Shown here: one piece after another, positions 5,972 to 14,668 of the stretch
How the letters are laid out: each line of letters starts with the position of its first letter
Position numbering within the stretch: the first letter of the stretch is position 1
The notes under the pieces: generated by a model
Told to the model about the DNA's origin: nothing
Seen by the model: only the letters and a program-made list of their open reading frames with translations
Databases searched by the model: none
Translations under genes and position numbers: made by a program
Source: Clostridiaceae bacterium
GTDB taxonomy: Bacteria > Bacillota > Clostridia > UMGS1883 > JAAYMJ01
Length of the DNA stretch: 14,668 nucleotides
Reading direction: 5' to 3'
Assembly: GCA_012521455.1 (NCBI GenBank)
Contig: JAAYMJ010000228.1
Coordinates: forward strand, 1-14,668

Positions 5972-7855
5972 TTGTATTTCAGAAGTGGAAATTATGACGT
6001 AGCGGTAATCGGCGCGGGCCATGCGGGCTGCGAGGCGGCAATAGCTTCCGCAAAGCTTGGCTGCAGCACCGTTATATTTACCATAAACCTTGACGGGATT
6101 GCCAATATTGCCTGCAACCCCAATATCGGGGGCACCGCTAAGGGGCATTTGGTAAAGGAAATTGACGCCCTTGGCGGCGTTATGGGAAAAATCGCCGACA
6201 AATGCTGTATCCAGGCAAGGATGTTAAACAGGGGAAAGGGCCCCGCGGTGCACTCTTTGAGGGTTCAAATCGACAGGAATTCCTATAAAAGGGAAATGAA
6301 AAAAACCATAGAGGAACAGGAAAATCTGGACTTGGTGCAGTCGGAAATAGTGAGGATTGAAAAAAGGCCCGACGGCCTTTATGACTTATACACCCATTTG
6401 GACGCGGTATACACCGCAAAATGCGTGGTAATCGCAAGCGGCACCTATTTGAAGGGAAAAATAATAATCGGTGAAACTTCCGTAGAATCAGGCCCCGACG
6501 GGTTGCTTCCCGCAAACAAATTGTCCCAGTCCCTTAGGGATATGGGGATACAGCTGCGCCGCTTTAAAACCGGAACCCCTGCGAGGGTAAACGCCAGAAG
6601 CATTGATTTTTCCAAAATGGAAGTGCAGCTTGGTGAAGAGGGGATTTTGCCCTTTTCCTTTGAAAGCGACAAGTTTTTGGAAAACAGGGCCTGCTGCTAT
6701 TTAACCTACACCAGCCCCAAAAACCATGAGATAATCAGGGCAAACCTTCACCGCTCGCCTTTGTATTCGGGAAAAATTGAAGGAATAGGCCCGAGGTACT
6801 GCCCTTCCATTGAGGATAAAATCGTTAAATTTGCGGACAAGGAGCGGCATCAGGTGTTTATTGAGCCCATGGGCCTTGATACATATGAAATGTATGTACA
6901 GGGGATGTCAAGCTCTTTGCCCATTGACGTGCAGGAAGAGATGTATAAATCGGTGCCGGGGCTTGAAAACGTAAAAATCATGCGCTCGGCTTACGCCATT
7001 GAGTATGACTGCGTGGACCCCTTGTCCTTAAAACCCTCATTGGAATTTATCGAGCATGAGGGCCTTTTCGGGGCGGGTCAGTTTAACGGAAGCTCAGGTT
7101 ACGAGGAAGCGGCGGCGCAGGGGCTTATTGCGGGAATAAACGCCGCAAGGAAAGTAAAAGGGCTGCCCCCCTTTACCTTGTCTAGGGATGAGGCGTATAT
7201 CGGGGTATTGATTGACGATTTGGTAACCAAAGGCACCAACGAGCCTTACAGGATGATGACCAGCCGCAGCGAGTACCGCCTGTTATTAAGGCAGGACAAC
7301 GCGGACCTGAGACTTACTGAAAAAGGGTATGAAATCGGGCTTATTAGTGAGGAAAGGTATCAAAGGTTTTTAGAAAAAAAGGAAAGAATAAAAAACGAAG
7401 TTGCAAGGTGCGAAAAGCTTACCATCGCGCCAAGCGGTGAGGTAAACAGCTTATTATCAAAATATAACTCCACGGAAATTAAAACAGGGGTAAAGCTTGC
7501 CGAACTTATCAGAAGGCCCGAGCTTTCTTACGAAATTTTAAAAGACATTGACCCAGACAGGCCCGGCCTTTCTTTCGCGGAAAGGGAAGAGGTAAACATA
7601 ATGATTAAATATGACGGGTACATCAAGCGTCAGGAGGCCCAGGCCAAGGCTTTTAAAAAGATGGAAAACATGAAGATACCCCAGGATATTGACTATGAAA
7701 AAATTAGCGGGCTTAGGATTGAGGCAAGGCAGAAACTTTCAAAAATCAGGCCCGAAAACATCGGGCAGGCCTCCCGCATTTCAGGGGTGAGCCCCGCGGA
7801 CATTACGGTGTTAATGCTGTATTTGCAAATTCAAAAAAACCAAAACAGGGAATGA
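5972..7855 (+). CDS. mnmG: tRNA uridine-5-carboxymethylaminomethyl modification enzyme MnmG (GidA)
   Basis: MnmG is the FAD-dependent partner of MnmE in wobble-uridine modification. The 627-residue product has the dinucleotide fold at its N-terminus ([16 protein letters not shown], 8-23), then [19 protein letters not shown], the RFKTGTPAR segment, [20 protein letters not shown] with the conserved cysteine, [19 protein letters not shown], and [21 protein letters not shown]. The C-terminal helical part ends in a typical [13 protein letters not shown]. The start is assigned to TTG at 5972 because GGGGAG lies six bases upstream and the resulting length and N-terminus ([10 protein letters not shown]) fit the family. 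A TTG at 5939 in the same frame lies inside mnmE and lacks a site. rsmG begins four bases after the stop. Confidence 0.96.
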   Translation: MYFRSGNYDVAVIGAGHAGCEAAIASAKLGCSTVIFTINLDGIANIACNPNIGGTAKGHLVKEIDALGGVMGKIADKCCIQARMLNRGKGPAVHSLRVQIDRNSYKREMKKTIEEQENLDLVQSEIVRIEKRPDGLYDLYTHLDAVYTAKCVVIASGTYLKGKIIIGETSVESGPDGLLPANKLSQSLRDMGIQLRRFKTGTPARVNARSIDFSKMEVQLGEEGILPFSFESDKFLENRACCYLTYTSPKNHEIIRANLHRSPLYSGKIEGIGPRYCPSIEDKIVKFADKERHQVFIEPMGLDTYEMYVQGMSSSLPIDVQEEMYKSVPGLENVKIMRSAYAIEYDCVDPLSLKPSLEFIEHEGLFGAGQFNGSSGYEEAAAQGLIAGINAARKVKGLPPFTLSRDEAYIGVLIDDLVTKGTNEPYRMMTSRSEYRLLLRQDNADLRLTEKGYEIGLISEERYQRFLEKKERIKNEVARCEKLTIAPSGEVNSLLSKYNSTEIKTGVKLAELIRRPELSYEILKDIDPDRPGLSFAEREEVNIMIKYDGYIKRQEAQAKAFKKMENMKIPQDIDYEKISGLRIEARQKLSKIRPENIGQASRISGVSPADITVLMLYLQIQKNQNRE

Positions 7856-7859
7856 TTTT

Positions 7860-8585
7860 ATGCTAGCGGATTTAGCCAAGGATTTTGGCATAGTTTTGGA
7901 TGAAAAAAAGATTAGCCTGTTTGAAGAATATAAAAGGCTGGTGCTTTTGGCCAATGAAAAAATGAATCTTACGGCCATTACAGACAGCGAAGAAATAGAC
8001 GTAAAGCATTTTTTGGACAGTTTGTCTTTGGCAAAAAGCGGCCTTATAAAAGACGGGGTACGGCTGATTGACGTAGGGACGGGCGCGGGTTTTCCCGCTA
8101 TTCCTTTAAAAATCGCGTACCCTGAGATTTGTGTTGTAATGCTTGACTCATTAAATAAAAGGGTTTCCTTCTTAAATGATGTGATAAAAAGCCTGGGATT
8201 AACAAATATTTCAGCCTATCATATGAGGGCGGAAGAGGGCGGAAGGAAAGAGGAATTCAGGGAACAGTTCGATATTGCCACCGCCAGGGCGGTGGCGAAT
8301 TTGGCAACCCTTTCTGAATACTGCCTGCCCTTTGTGAAAGTTGGCGGGTACTTTGTTGCCATGAAAGGGGCAAACATTGATGAAGAAATAGAAGGGGCAA
8401 AGCCTGCATTTGATATTTTGGGCGGAAAACTCCAAGATGTAATAGATATCAAGCTAAAACTGCGTGAAGAAACCATAAACCACACTTTAGTATTGGTAAA
8501 AAAAATTCAACCGACTTTGGCAAAATACCCGAGAAAACCTCCTCTTGCGACAAATAAGCCGTTGGGAAAGCAAGATTTAAAATGA
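7860..8585 (+). CDS. rsmG: 16S rRNA (guanine-527-N7)-methyltransferase RsmG (GidB)
   Basis: RsmG uses S-adenosylmethionine to methylate N7 of G527 in 16S rRNA; loss in other bacteria gives low-level streptomycin resistance. The 241-residue product shows NLTAITDSEEIDVKHFLDSL (36-55), the SAM-binding loop LIDVGTGAGFPAIPLKI (69-85), a second-strand acidic segment VVMLDSLNKRVSFL, and DIATARAVANLATLSEYCLP. Length and order are normal. It starts at an ATG four bases after mnmG, with AGGGA within the end of mnmG, so it is the last gene of mnmE-mnmG-rsmG. The C-terminus is basic and proline-rich. Confidence 0.96.
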   Translation: MLADLAKDFGIVLDEKKISLFEEYKRLVLLANEKMNLTAITDSEEIDVKHFLDSLSLAKSGLIKDGVRLIDVGTGAGFPAIPLKIAYPEICVVMLDSLNKRVSFLNDVIKSLGLTNISAYHMRAEEGGRKEEFREQFDIATARAVANLATLSEYCLPFVKVGGYFVAMKGANIDEEIEGAKPAFDILGGKLQDVIDIKLKLREETINHTLVLVKKIQPTLAKYPRKPPLATNKPLGKQDLK

Positions 8586-8592
8586 CAAAAAA

Positions 8593-8621
8593 TGGAAAAT
8601 ATCGAAAACTTTTTATTTCCA
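8593..8621. repeat. Inverted repeat overlapping the noc -35 region
   Basis: TGGAAA (8593-8598) and TTTCCA (8616-8621) form an inverted repeat, extending to TGGAAAATA/TATTTCCA with one extra base. The right arm coincides with the proposed -35 of noc, so a regulator binding here could control noc. The repeat might also be a weak hairpin at the end of rsmG. Its function is not known. Confidence 0.35.
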
Positions 8622-8644
8622 AAAAATAGAAAATGTGCTATAAT
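8616..8644 (+). promoter_or_regulatory. Probable promoter of noc (extended -10)
   Basis: TGCTATAAT (8636-8644) is a full extended -10 element. TTTCCA (8616-8621), 17 bases before the hexamer, matches four of six -35 bases. The leader to the noc start is short, about 25 bases. Confidence 0.65.
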
Positions 8645-8676
8645 ACCAGTAAATACCAGATAGGGGAGGTTTCTTC

Positions 8677-9483
8677 ATGCTATTAGGTACTGAAGAAAAA
8701 CAACAGGTGGTAAACATACCTATTTCTAAAATCCGCCCGAACCCTTATCAGCCCAGGCAGTTTTTTGACCAAAGCGCCATTGAGGAATTGGCGGCGTCAA
8801 TTAGGGAATACGGTATTATCCAGCCGATTTCAGTCAGAGCCATTGGGCGGGACGAGTACGAGCTTGTAACCGGTGAAAGGCGGCTTCGCGCGTACAGCTA
8901 CTTAAACAAAACGGAAATACCCGCAATAGTTATAAACATAAATGATGACGATTCCGCGGTTTTAGCCCTGATTGAGAACTTGCAAAGAAAGGACTTAAAC
9001 TTTTTTGAAGAGGCCCAGGCTTATTATCATTTACTTTTCAGCCACGGAATGACGCAGGAAATGCTGTCACAAAAACTAGGAAAAAACCAGTCCACAATTT
9101 CAAATAAGATAAGGCTTTTAAAACTTCCAAAGAATGTCCAGAAAAAAATAATCGACAATAACTTAACCGAGCGCCACGCGAGGGCCCTTTTGAGAATTCC
9201 TGACCCGGAATTGCAGGAGCAAATTGTGGACAAGGCTATAAAGCGGGAATTGAATGTGGCTTCTTTTGAAAGACTGGTGCAGGAAGAACTCGACAAGATG
9301 CTGAATAACAAACTGAACTCAAAAATCAGGGAAAATATCAGGATAGATAAAGGGTATAAGCTCATTTTTTCCACCATAAAAGAAGCGGTTTCGAAAATTA
9401 AAAACTGCGGAATTGAAATAGATGTGGAAGAAAAGGAAGACGACAAGTACATAACCTGCATAATAAGATACCAAAAGTGCTAA
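8677..9483 (+). CDS. noc: Nucleoid occlusion protein Noc (ParB-family CTPase)
   Basis: Noc is a ParB paralogue that spreads from its own DNA sites and keeps the division septum off the nucleoid. The 268-residue product has the CTP-binding N-domain with GERRLRA (66-72) and ENLQR (100-104), and a helix-turn-helix around GKNQSTISNKIRLLKL (135-150). A C-terminal domain follows (about 230-265). The residues that separate Noc from ParB specificity look Noc-type: Q138, K144, K149 and R166, aligning with the Q/K/K/R set. The local ParB has R154 and G182 at the first and last of these positions. The start is firm: GGGGAGG lies upstream with good spacing. The product starts almost directly at the CTPase domain and so lacks the amphipathic membrane-targeting helix at the start of B. 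subtilis Noc. It has its own promoter and terminator. Confidence 0.93.
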   Translation: MLLGTEEKQQVVNIPISKIRPNPYQPRQFFDQSAIEELAASIREYGIIQPISVRAIGRDEYELVTGERRLRAYSYLNKTEIPAIVININDDDSAVLALIENLQRKDLNFFEEAQAYYHLLFSHGMTQEMLSQKLGKNQSTISNKIRLLKLPKNVQKKIIDNNLTERHARALLRIPDPELQEQIVDKAIKRELNVASFERLVQEELDKMLNNKLNSKIRENIRIDKGYKLIFSTIKEAVSKIKNCGIEIDVEEKEDDKYITCIIRYQKC

Positions 9484-9537
9484 CAAATTAATAAAATATC
9501 ATCCTATAAACCTTTCCTTTCTTACTGTTTTTTTCCC

Positions 9538-9574
9538 AAAGCCAAAAAAGCAAAGCTTTTTTGGCTTTATTTTT
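9538..9574 (+). terminator. Intrinsic terminator after noc
   Basis: A 14-bp perfect stem (9538-9551 with 9555-9568) starts AAAGCC and closes on a three-base AAA loop. It is followed by ATTTTTATAATTT. The T-rich run before the stem means it could also act on the opposite strand. Confidence 0.85.
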
Positions 9575-9631
9575 ATAATTTCCAAAAAAATAAATTTAGA
9601 ACCGGATTTTTAGATGTTTTGCAATTTTAGC

Positions 9632-9689
9632 TTAAAAATTTTGGACAAACCTTTAAAACTTTATTTAAAAAATAACCAAAATTTTTTAA
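9632..9689. repeat. AT-rich inverted repeat upstream of the parAB promoter
   Basis: TTAAAAATTTTGG (9632-9644) is repeated in inverted form as CCAAAATTTTTTAA (9676-9689) with one extra T, around a 31-base spacer. It lies about 50 bases upstream of the parA promoter. It may be a protein-binding site or curved DNA; no known motif was recognised. Confidence 0.4.
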
Positions 9690-9736
9690 AATATTTTTCC
9701 TATATTTTAAGGGGGTAAAATTTTTCCCAAAAGTGA

Positions 9737-9764
9737 TTTACTTATGATTTATTTATGTTATAAT
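9737..9764 (+). promoter_or_regulatory. Probable promoter of parA-parB (extended -10)
   Basis: TGTTATAAT (hexamer 9759-9764) is an extended -10. TTTACT (9737-9742), 16 bases before the hexamer, matches four of six -35 bases. Transcription would start near 9771, upstream of both parS sites, which puts them in the transcribed leader. Confidence 0.65.
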
Positions 9765-9792
9765 AGCCTTAACGGAGTTATTGGCAGATTTT

Positions 9793-9808
9793 TGTTTCAC
9801 GTGAAACA
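9793..9808. promoter_or_regulatory. parS: parS centromere site, copy 1
   Basis: TGTTTCACGTGAAACA is a perfect 16-bp palindrome and identical to the B. subtilis parS consensus. ParB loads onto DNA here as a CTP-dependent clamp and spreads to form the partition complex. Confidence 0.97.
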
Positions 9809-9832
9809 TTTTATATATCTTTTTTATTATAT

Positions 9833-9848
9833 TGTTTCACGTGAAACA
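9833..9848. promoter_or_regulatory. parS: parS centromere site, copy 2
   Basis: This second perfect TGTTTCACGTGAAACA lies exactly 40 bases from the first, centre to centre. The spacer is pure AT-rich DNA. It ends 26 bases before the parA start codon. Confidence 0.97.
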
Positions 9849-9874
9849 TTGCACAACATGAAAGGAATGATTAA

Positions 9875-10648
9875 ATGTCGAAGGTAATTGCGGCGGCAAA
9901 CCAAAAGGGAGGGGTGGGGAAGACCACCACTGCCGTAAACTTGTCCGCGGCATTGGGAAAACGGGGGAAAAATGTTTTGCTCATTGATTTGGACCCGCAG
10001 GGAAACGCCACCAGCGGCCTTGGAATAGACAGAAAAGATGTTGGGAAAAATATGTATAATGTTTTAATCGGAGGGGAAAAACTGGAGGACATTATAATTA
10101 AAACGGATTTTACCAACCTTTCAATCGCCCCCTCTTCCATAGAACTTTCCGGCGCGGAGATTGAGCTTGTCGGCGTAGGGAGAAGGGAATTTGTTTTCAA
10201 AGACGCGCTGGAAGGTGTAAGAGAAAATTTCGACTACATAATTGTTGACTGCCCGCCCTCTTTGGGGCTTTTAACGGTCAACGCCCTATGCGCGGCGGAC
10301 ACGGTTTTGGTGCCCATTCAGTGCGAATACTACGCGTTAGAGGGGGTAAGCCTTCTTACAAATACCATAAAGAAGGTGAAAAAAGCCTTAAACCCTGCAT
10401 TGGATTTTGAAGGTATTCTTCTTACCATGTTTGACGCAAGGACAAATTTGTCAATCCAGGTTGTGGACGAGGTTAAAAAATACTTCCCCCAAAAAGTGTA
10501 TAGGACAATTATTCCAAGAAACGTGCGGCTTTCAGAAGCCCCGGGCTTTGGAAAGCCCGTGATTGAATATGACCCCACTAGCAAAGGCGCGGAAATGTAT
10601 ATGGAACTTGCTGATGAAGTAATAATGCGGAATGAAGGAGAATGGTGA
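9875..10648 (+). CDS. parA: Chromosome partitioning ATPase ParA (Soj)
   Basis: ParA/Soj is a deviant-Walker ATPase that binds nucleoid DNA as an ATP dimer and moves ParB-parS complexes. In B. subtilis it also acts on DnaA and sporulation timing. The 257-residue product has the deviant Walker A KGGVGKTT with its signature lysine (11-18), the switch region LIDLDPQGN (36-44), and Walker B YIIVDCPPSLGLL (121-133). The C-terminal RTIIPRNVRLSEAPGFGKPV is typical of chromosomal ParA. There is no N-terminal helix-turn-helix, so it is the short chromosomal type. AAAGGA lies eight bases before the ATG. Its TGA shares one base with the parB ATG, so the two are probably translationally coupled. Confidence 0.97.
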   Translation: MSKVIAAANQKGGVGKTTTAVNLSAALGKRGKNVLLIDLDPQGNATSGLGIDRKDVGKNMYNVLIGGEKLEDIIIKTDFTNLSIAPSSIELSGAEIELVGVGRREFVFKDALEGVRENFDYIIVDCPPSLGLLTVNALCAADTVLVPIQCEYYALEGVSLLTNTIKKVKKALNPALDFEGILLTMFDARTNLSIQVVDEVKKYFPQKVYRTIIPRNVRLSEAPGFGKPVIEYDPTSKGAEMYMELADEVIMRNEGEW

Positions 10649-11487
10649 TGGCAAAGTCAAGAGGGTTGGGAAAAGGCCTTGATGCATTATTTTCAGGTTT
10701 TGACGAGGAAGAAACCAAAGAGGGGATTATGGAATTAAAGCTTACGGAAATTGAGCCTGACAAAAACCAGCCAAGGAGCAGTTTTGACGAGGAAAAACTT
10801 TCCGAGCTTGCAAACTCCATAAAAACCCACGGGGTTTTGCAGCCCATAATTGTGACTAAAATGGAAAACGGCTTTTACAAAATCATCGCGGGGGAGAGAA
10901 GGTGGCGGGCGGCAAAAATCGCAAAGCTAAAGACCATTCCCGCCATAGTGAAAAACTTAAGCGAAAAGGAAATTTCAGAATTGTCCCTCATTGAAAACCT
11001 TCAAAGGGAGGATTTAAACCCCATTGAAGAAGCGATGGGGTATAAAAACCTGATTGAAAAATATAACTACACCCAGGAAATGCTTTCCGAGCGCATTGGA
11101 AAATCCAGAAGCGCCATCGCGAACGCCTTAAGGCTTACAAACCTTTCTGAAGAAGTAAAAAAGTATGTATCCGGCGGCCTGCTTTCCGCAGGTCACGCAA
11201 GGGCGCTTTTGGCCCTTGAAGGCAGCGCGCAGGAAGAATGCGCAAAAATTGTGATTAAAGAGGGGTTGAGCGTCAGGGAAACTGAAAAACTTGTGAAAAA
11301 CTTTAATTTCCCGAAGCGCAAAAAAGAAAAAAAGGAAAAGAACATTCACGACATGGAAATTGAAAGGCGGCTTTCGGAAGCCTTAAAAACAAAGGTGCAA
11401 ATTCAAAAAGGCGCAAAAAAGGGCCTTATTACAATAGAGTTTTACAGCGAGGACGAGCTGTCCCGCATAATTGATTTAATTACATAA
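10648..11487 (+). CDS. parB: Chromosome partitioning protein ParB (Spo0J)
   Basis: ParB/Spo0J is the CTPase clamp that loads at parS, spreads along DNA, stimulates ParA and recruits SMC condensin. The 279-residue product starts MAKSRGLGKGLDALF, the conserved N-terminal ParA-interacting region. It then shows the CTP-domain motifs GERRWRA (82-88) and ENLQR (116-120), and the parS-binding helix-turn-helix GKSRSAIANALRL (151-163). A lysine-rich linker (223-232) leads to the C-terminal dimerisation domain. An in-frame ATG at 10642 sits only one base after GAAGGAG; the ATG at 10648 gives a seven-base spacing and the family N-terminus, so it is preferred. Substrate sites lie about 0.8 kb upstream, in the parA leader. 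Confidence 0.97.
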   Translation: MAKSRGLGKGLDALFSGFDEEETKEGIMELKLTEIEPDKNQPRSSFDEEKLSELANSIKTHGVLQPIIVTKMENGFYKIIAGERRWRAAKIAKLKTIPAIVKNLSEKEISELSLIENLQREDLNPIEEAMGYKNLIEKYNYTQEMLSERIGKSRSAIANALRLTNLSEEVKKYVSGGLLSAGHARALLALEGSAQEECAKIVIKEGLSVRETEKLVKNFNFPKRKKEKKEKNIHDMEIERRLSEALKTKVQIQKGAKKGLITIEFYSEDELSRIIDLIT

Positions 11488-11570
11488 TTCGACATATTTT
11501 GTAAAATCGCGGAAGTAAAATTTGCCATCTTAGGCAGGTTTTTATTGATGTGAAAATATAAAACCATTAC

Positions 11571-11608
11571 AAAGCATAAAAACACGTTTCCGGGGCGTTT
11601 TTACGCTT
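11571..11608. repeat. Imperfect inverted repeat after parB, possible terminator
   Basis: Positions 11572-11585 pair with 11595-11608 apart from two mismatched pairs; the core is TAAAAAC/GTTTTTA, closing a nine-base loop. No T-run follows the stem on the plus strand, so if it is a terminator it is an atypical one. It lies in the 155-base gap between parB and the next gene. Confidence 0.4.
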
Positions 11609-11642
11609 AATAAAAAATGGGGTTTACAGAAAGGAAATTGAT

Positions 11643-13659
<2,017 letters not shown>

Positions 13660-13721
13660 TTTTGTCACCCCCATATTTTATTTATTTTATTATATTGTCC
13701 AAGTTTTGAATTTAGAAGGTA

Positions 13722-13727
13722 TATAAT
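13722..13727 (+). promoter_or_regulatory. Possible -10 element of the eno promoter
   Basis: TATAAT lies 37 bases before the eno start, in the divergent gap between bofA and eno. No good -35 is found at the normal distance; TTGTCC (13695-13700) is too far. Another sigma factor or an activator could be involved. Confidence 0.4.
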
Positions 13728-13764
13728 GGGAAAAAATAATAATAATAGAAAAGGAGGTTATTGC

Positions 13765-14668
13765 ATGAAAATTAAATGTGTGCACGCGAGAGAAATAATT
13801 GACTCAAGGGCAAACCCCACGGTGGAGGCGGAAGTAACCCTTGAAAACGGGGTAAAAGGAGTGGCGGCAGTGCCTTCAGGCGCGTCAACAGGCGCTTTTG
13901 AGGCAGTGGAGCTCCGGGACAACGACCCCAAAAGGTTTTTAGGGCGTGGCGTACTAAAAGCTGTAGAAAATGTCAATACCCTGATTAACGAAGCAATATC
14001 CGGCCTTTGCATTTTCGACCAGCCCAAGATTGACCAAACCATGATAAAACTAGACGGCACGCCGAACAAATCAAAGCTTGGCGCAAACGCGATGCTTGCG
14101 GTATCATTGGCGTGCGCGAAAGCCGGGGCCAATGCTTTGGGGATACCCCCTTACAAATACATTGGCGGGATTAACGCAAAGACCTTGCCAATACCCATGA
14201 TGAACATCCTAAACGGCGGCGCTCACGCAAACAACAGCGTGGACATTCAGGAATTCATGATTATGCCCACAGGCGCCAAAACTTTTTCAGACTGCATAAG
14301 AATGTGCGCCGAAGTTTTCCACAACCTAAAGAAGGTTATCCAGGACATGGGCGGCGCAACATCTGTCGGCGACGAAGGCGGCTTTGCCCCAAATCTTAAG
14401 AGCGACAAGGACGCCATTGAGCTGATTTTGAAGGCCATTGAAAAAGCGGGATACAAGCCGGGCGTTGATTTTTACATCGCTTTAGATATTGCTTCCAGCG
14501 AATGGTACGACAACGGGACATATAAATTGCCCAAAGCAAAGATTTCCTACAGCCGCGAAGAAATGAAAAACTTTGTCTCCTCACTAATCCGCGATTACCC
14601 CATAATTTCCGTTGAAGACGGCATGGCGGAAGAGGACTGGGACGGCTGGAAGGAACTAACCAAGGAAA
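13765..14668 (+). CDS. eno: Enolase, 3' end cut by window edge
   Basis: Enolase interconverts 2-phosphoglycerate and phosphoenolpyruvate in glycolysis and also joins RNA-degrading complexes in Bacillota. The visible 301 residues cover the N-terminal domain and most of the barrel. Motifs present are [15 protein letters not shown] (substrate loop), [19 protein letters not shown] (with the catalytic glutamate), [10 protein letters not shown] and [14 protein letters not shown] (magnesium ligands). The catalytic lysine and last magnesium ligand would lie beyond the edge. AAGGAGG sits seven bases before the ATG. The N-terminal motif reads DSRANPTVE where many enolases have DSRGNPTVE. It is transcribed away from bofA; the gap between them is about 105 bases. 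Confidence 0.96.
   Translation, partial: MKIKCVHAREIIDSRANPTVEAEVTLENGVKGVAAVPSGASTGAFEAVELRDNDPKRFLGRGVLKAVENVNTLINEAISGLCIFDQPKIDQTMIKLDGTPNKSKLGANAMLAVSLACAKAGANALGIPPYKYIGGINAKTLPIPMMNILNGGAHANNSVDIQEFMIMPTGAKTFSDCIRMCAEVFHNLKKVIQDMGGATSVGDEGGFAPNLKSDKDAIELILKAIEKAGYKPGVDFYIALDIASSEWYDNGTYKLPKAKISYSREEMKNFVSSLIRDYPIISVEDGMAEEDWDGWKELTKE

Larger units (their letters stand above)
9484..9874. other. AT-rich intergenic region between noc and parA
   Basis: This 391-base gap contains no credible gene. From left to right it holds the noc terminator (9538-9574), a very AT-rich stretch with a long inverted repeat (9632-9689), the parA promoter (9737-9764), two parS sites (9793-9808 and 9833-9848), and the parA ribosome binding site AAAGGA (9861-9866). 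Confidence 0.85.

Noticed and set aside
5633..6148. Minus-strand open frame of 171 residues across the mnmE-mnmG junction
   Set aside because: It overlaps two well-supported genes on the other strand and shows no recognisable domain; shadow frame.
8677..9483. Interpretation of this gene as a second parB
   Set aside because: The specificity residues (Q138, K144, K149, R166), the C-terminal similarity to Noc and the rsmG-noc-parA order all favour Noc.
11523..11546. TGCC/GGCA hairpin followed by GGTTTTTATT after parB as a terminator
   Set aside because: The stem is only four pairs with a six-base loop, too weak to call as a terminator without RNA data.

Overview
The window is the chromosomal replication-origin region of a Bacillota bacterium, most likely an endospore-forming member of the Clostridia. 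The evidence is the conserved order dnaN-dnaA | rpmH-rnpA-yidD-yidC-jag | mnmE-mnmG-rsmG | noc | parA-parB, strong AGGAGG-type ribosome binding sites, AT-rich intergenic DNA between genes of moderate GC, a BofA-like sporulation gene, and parS sites identical to the Bacillus subtilis consensus. No RNA genes, insertion sequences, CRISPR arrays or phage genes were seen.

Layout. Positions 1-182 hold the N-terminal part of dnaN and 425-1750 hold dnaA, both on the minus strand. The origin looks bipartite. A cluster of DnaA boxes lies upstream of dnaA (1791-1945). The dnaA-dnaN gap (183-424) carries a recognisable unwinding module: DnaA-box-like 9-mers, a GGCCC block, DnaA-trio repeats and an AT-rich stretch. 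Almost all genes to the right are on the plus strand, co-directional with a fork leaving the origin. rpmH-rnpA-yidD-yidC-jag starts at a perfect consensus sigma-A promoter and ends at a clear intrinsic terminator (4479-4508). mnmE-mnmG-rsmG follows with its own promoter. noc has its own extended -10 promoter and a long-stem terminator. A 391-base AT-rich gap then carries the parAB promoter and two perfect parS sites in the parA leader. After parB come an uncharacterised membrane-anchored coiled-coil protein and serS. A BofA-like gene on the minus strand converges on serS and overlaps its 3' end by 12 bases. The 5' two-thirds of enolase runs off the right edge.

How the genes work together. DnaA and DnaN start and sustain replication from the adjacent origin. 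ParA, ParB and parS segregate the origin, and Noc couples division-site choice to the nucleoid. YidC, YidD and Jag serve membrane-protein insertion, RnpA and L34 serve RNA processing and translation, MnmE/MnmG modify tRNA wobble uridines, RsmG methylates 16S rRNA, and SerS charges tRNA-Ser.

I found no wholly novel system. The points most worth a second look are the origin unwinding module, a Noc that lacks the N-terminal membrane-targeting helix, the twin parS sites in the parA leader, the unrecognised protein at 11643-12107, and the bofA/serS overlap.
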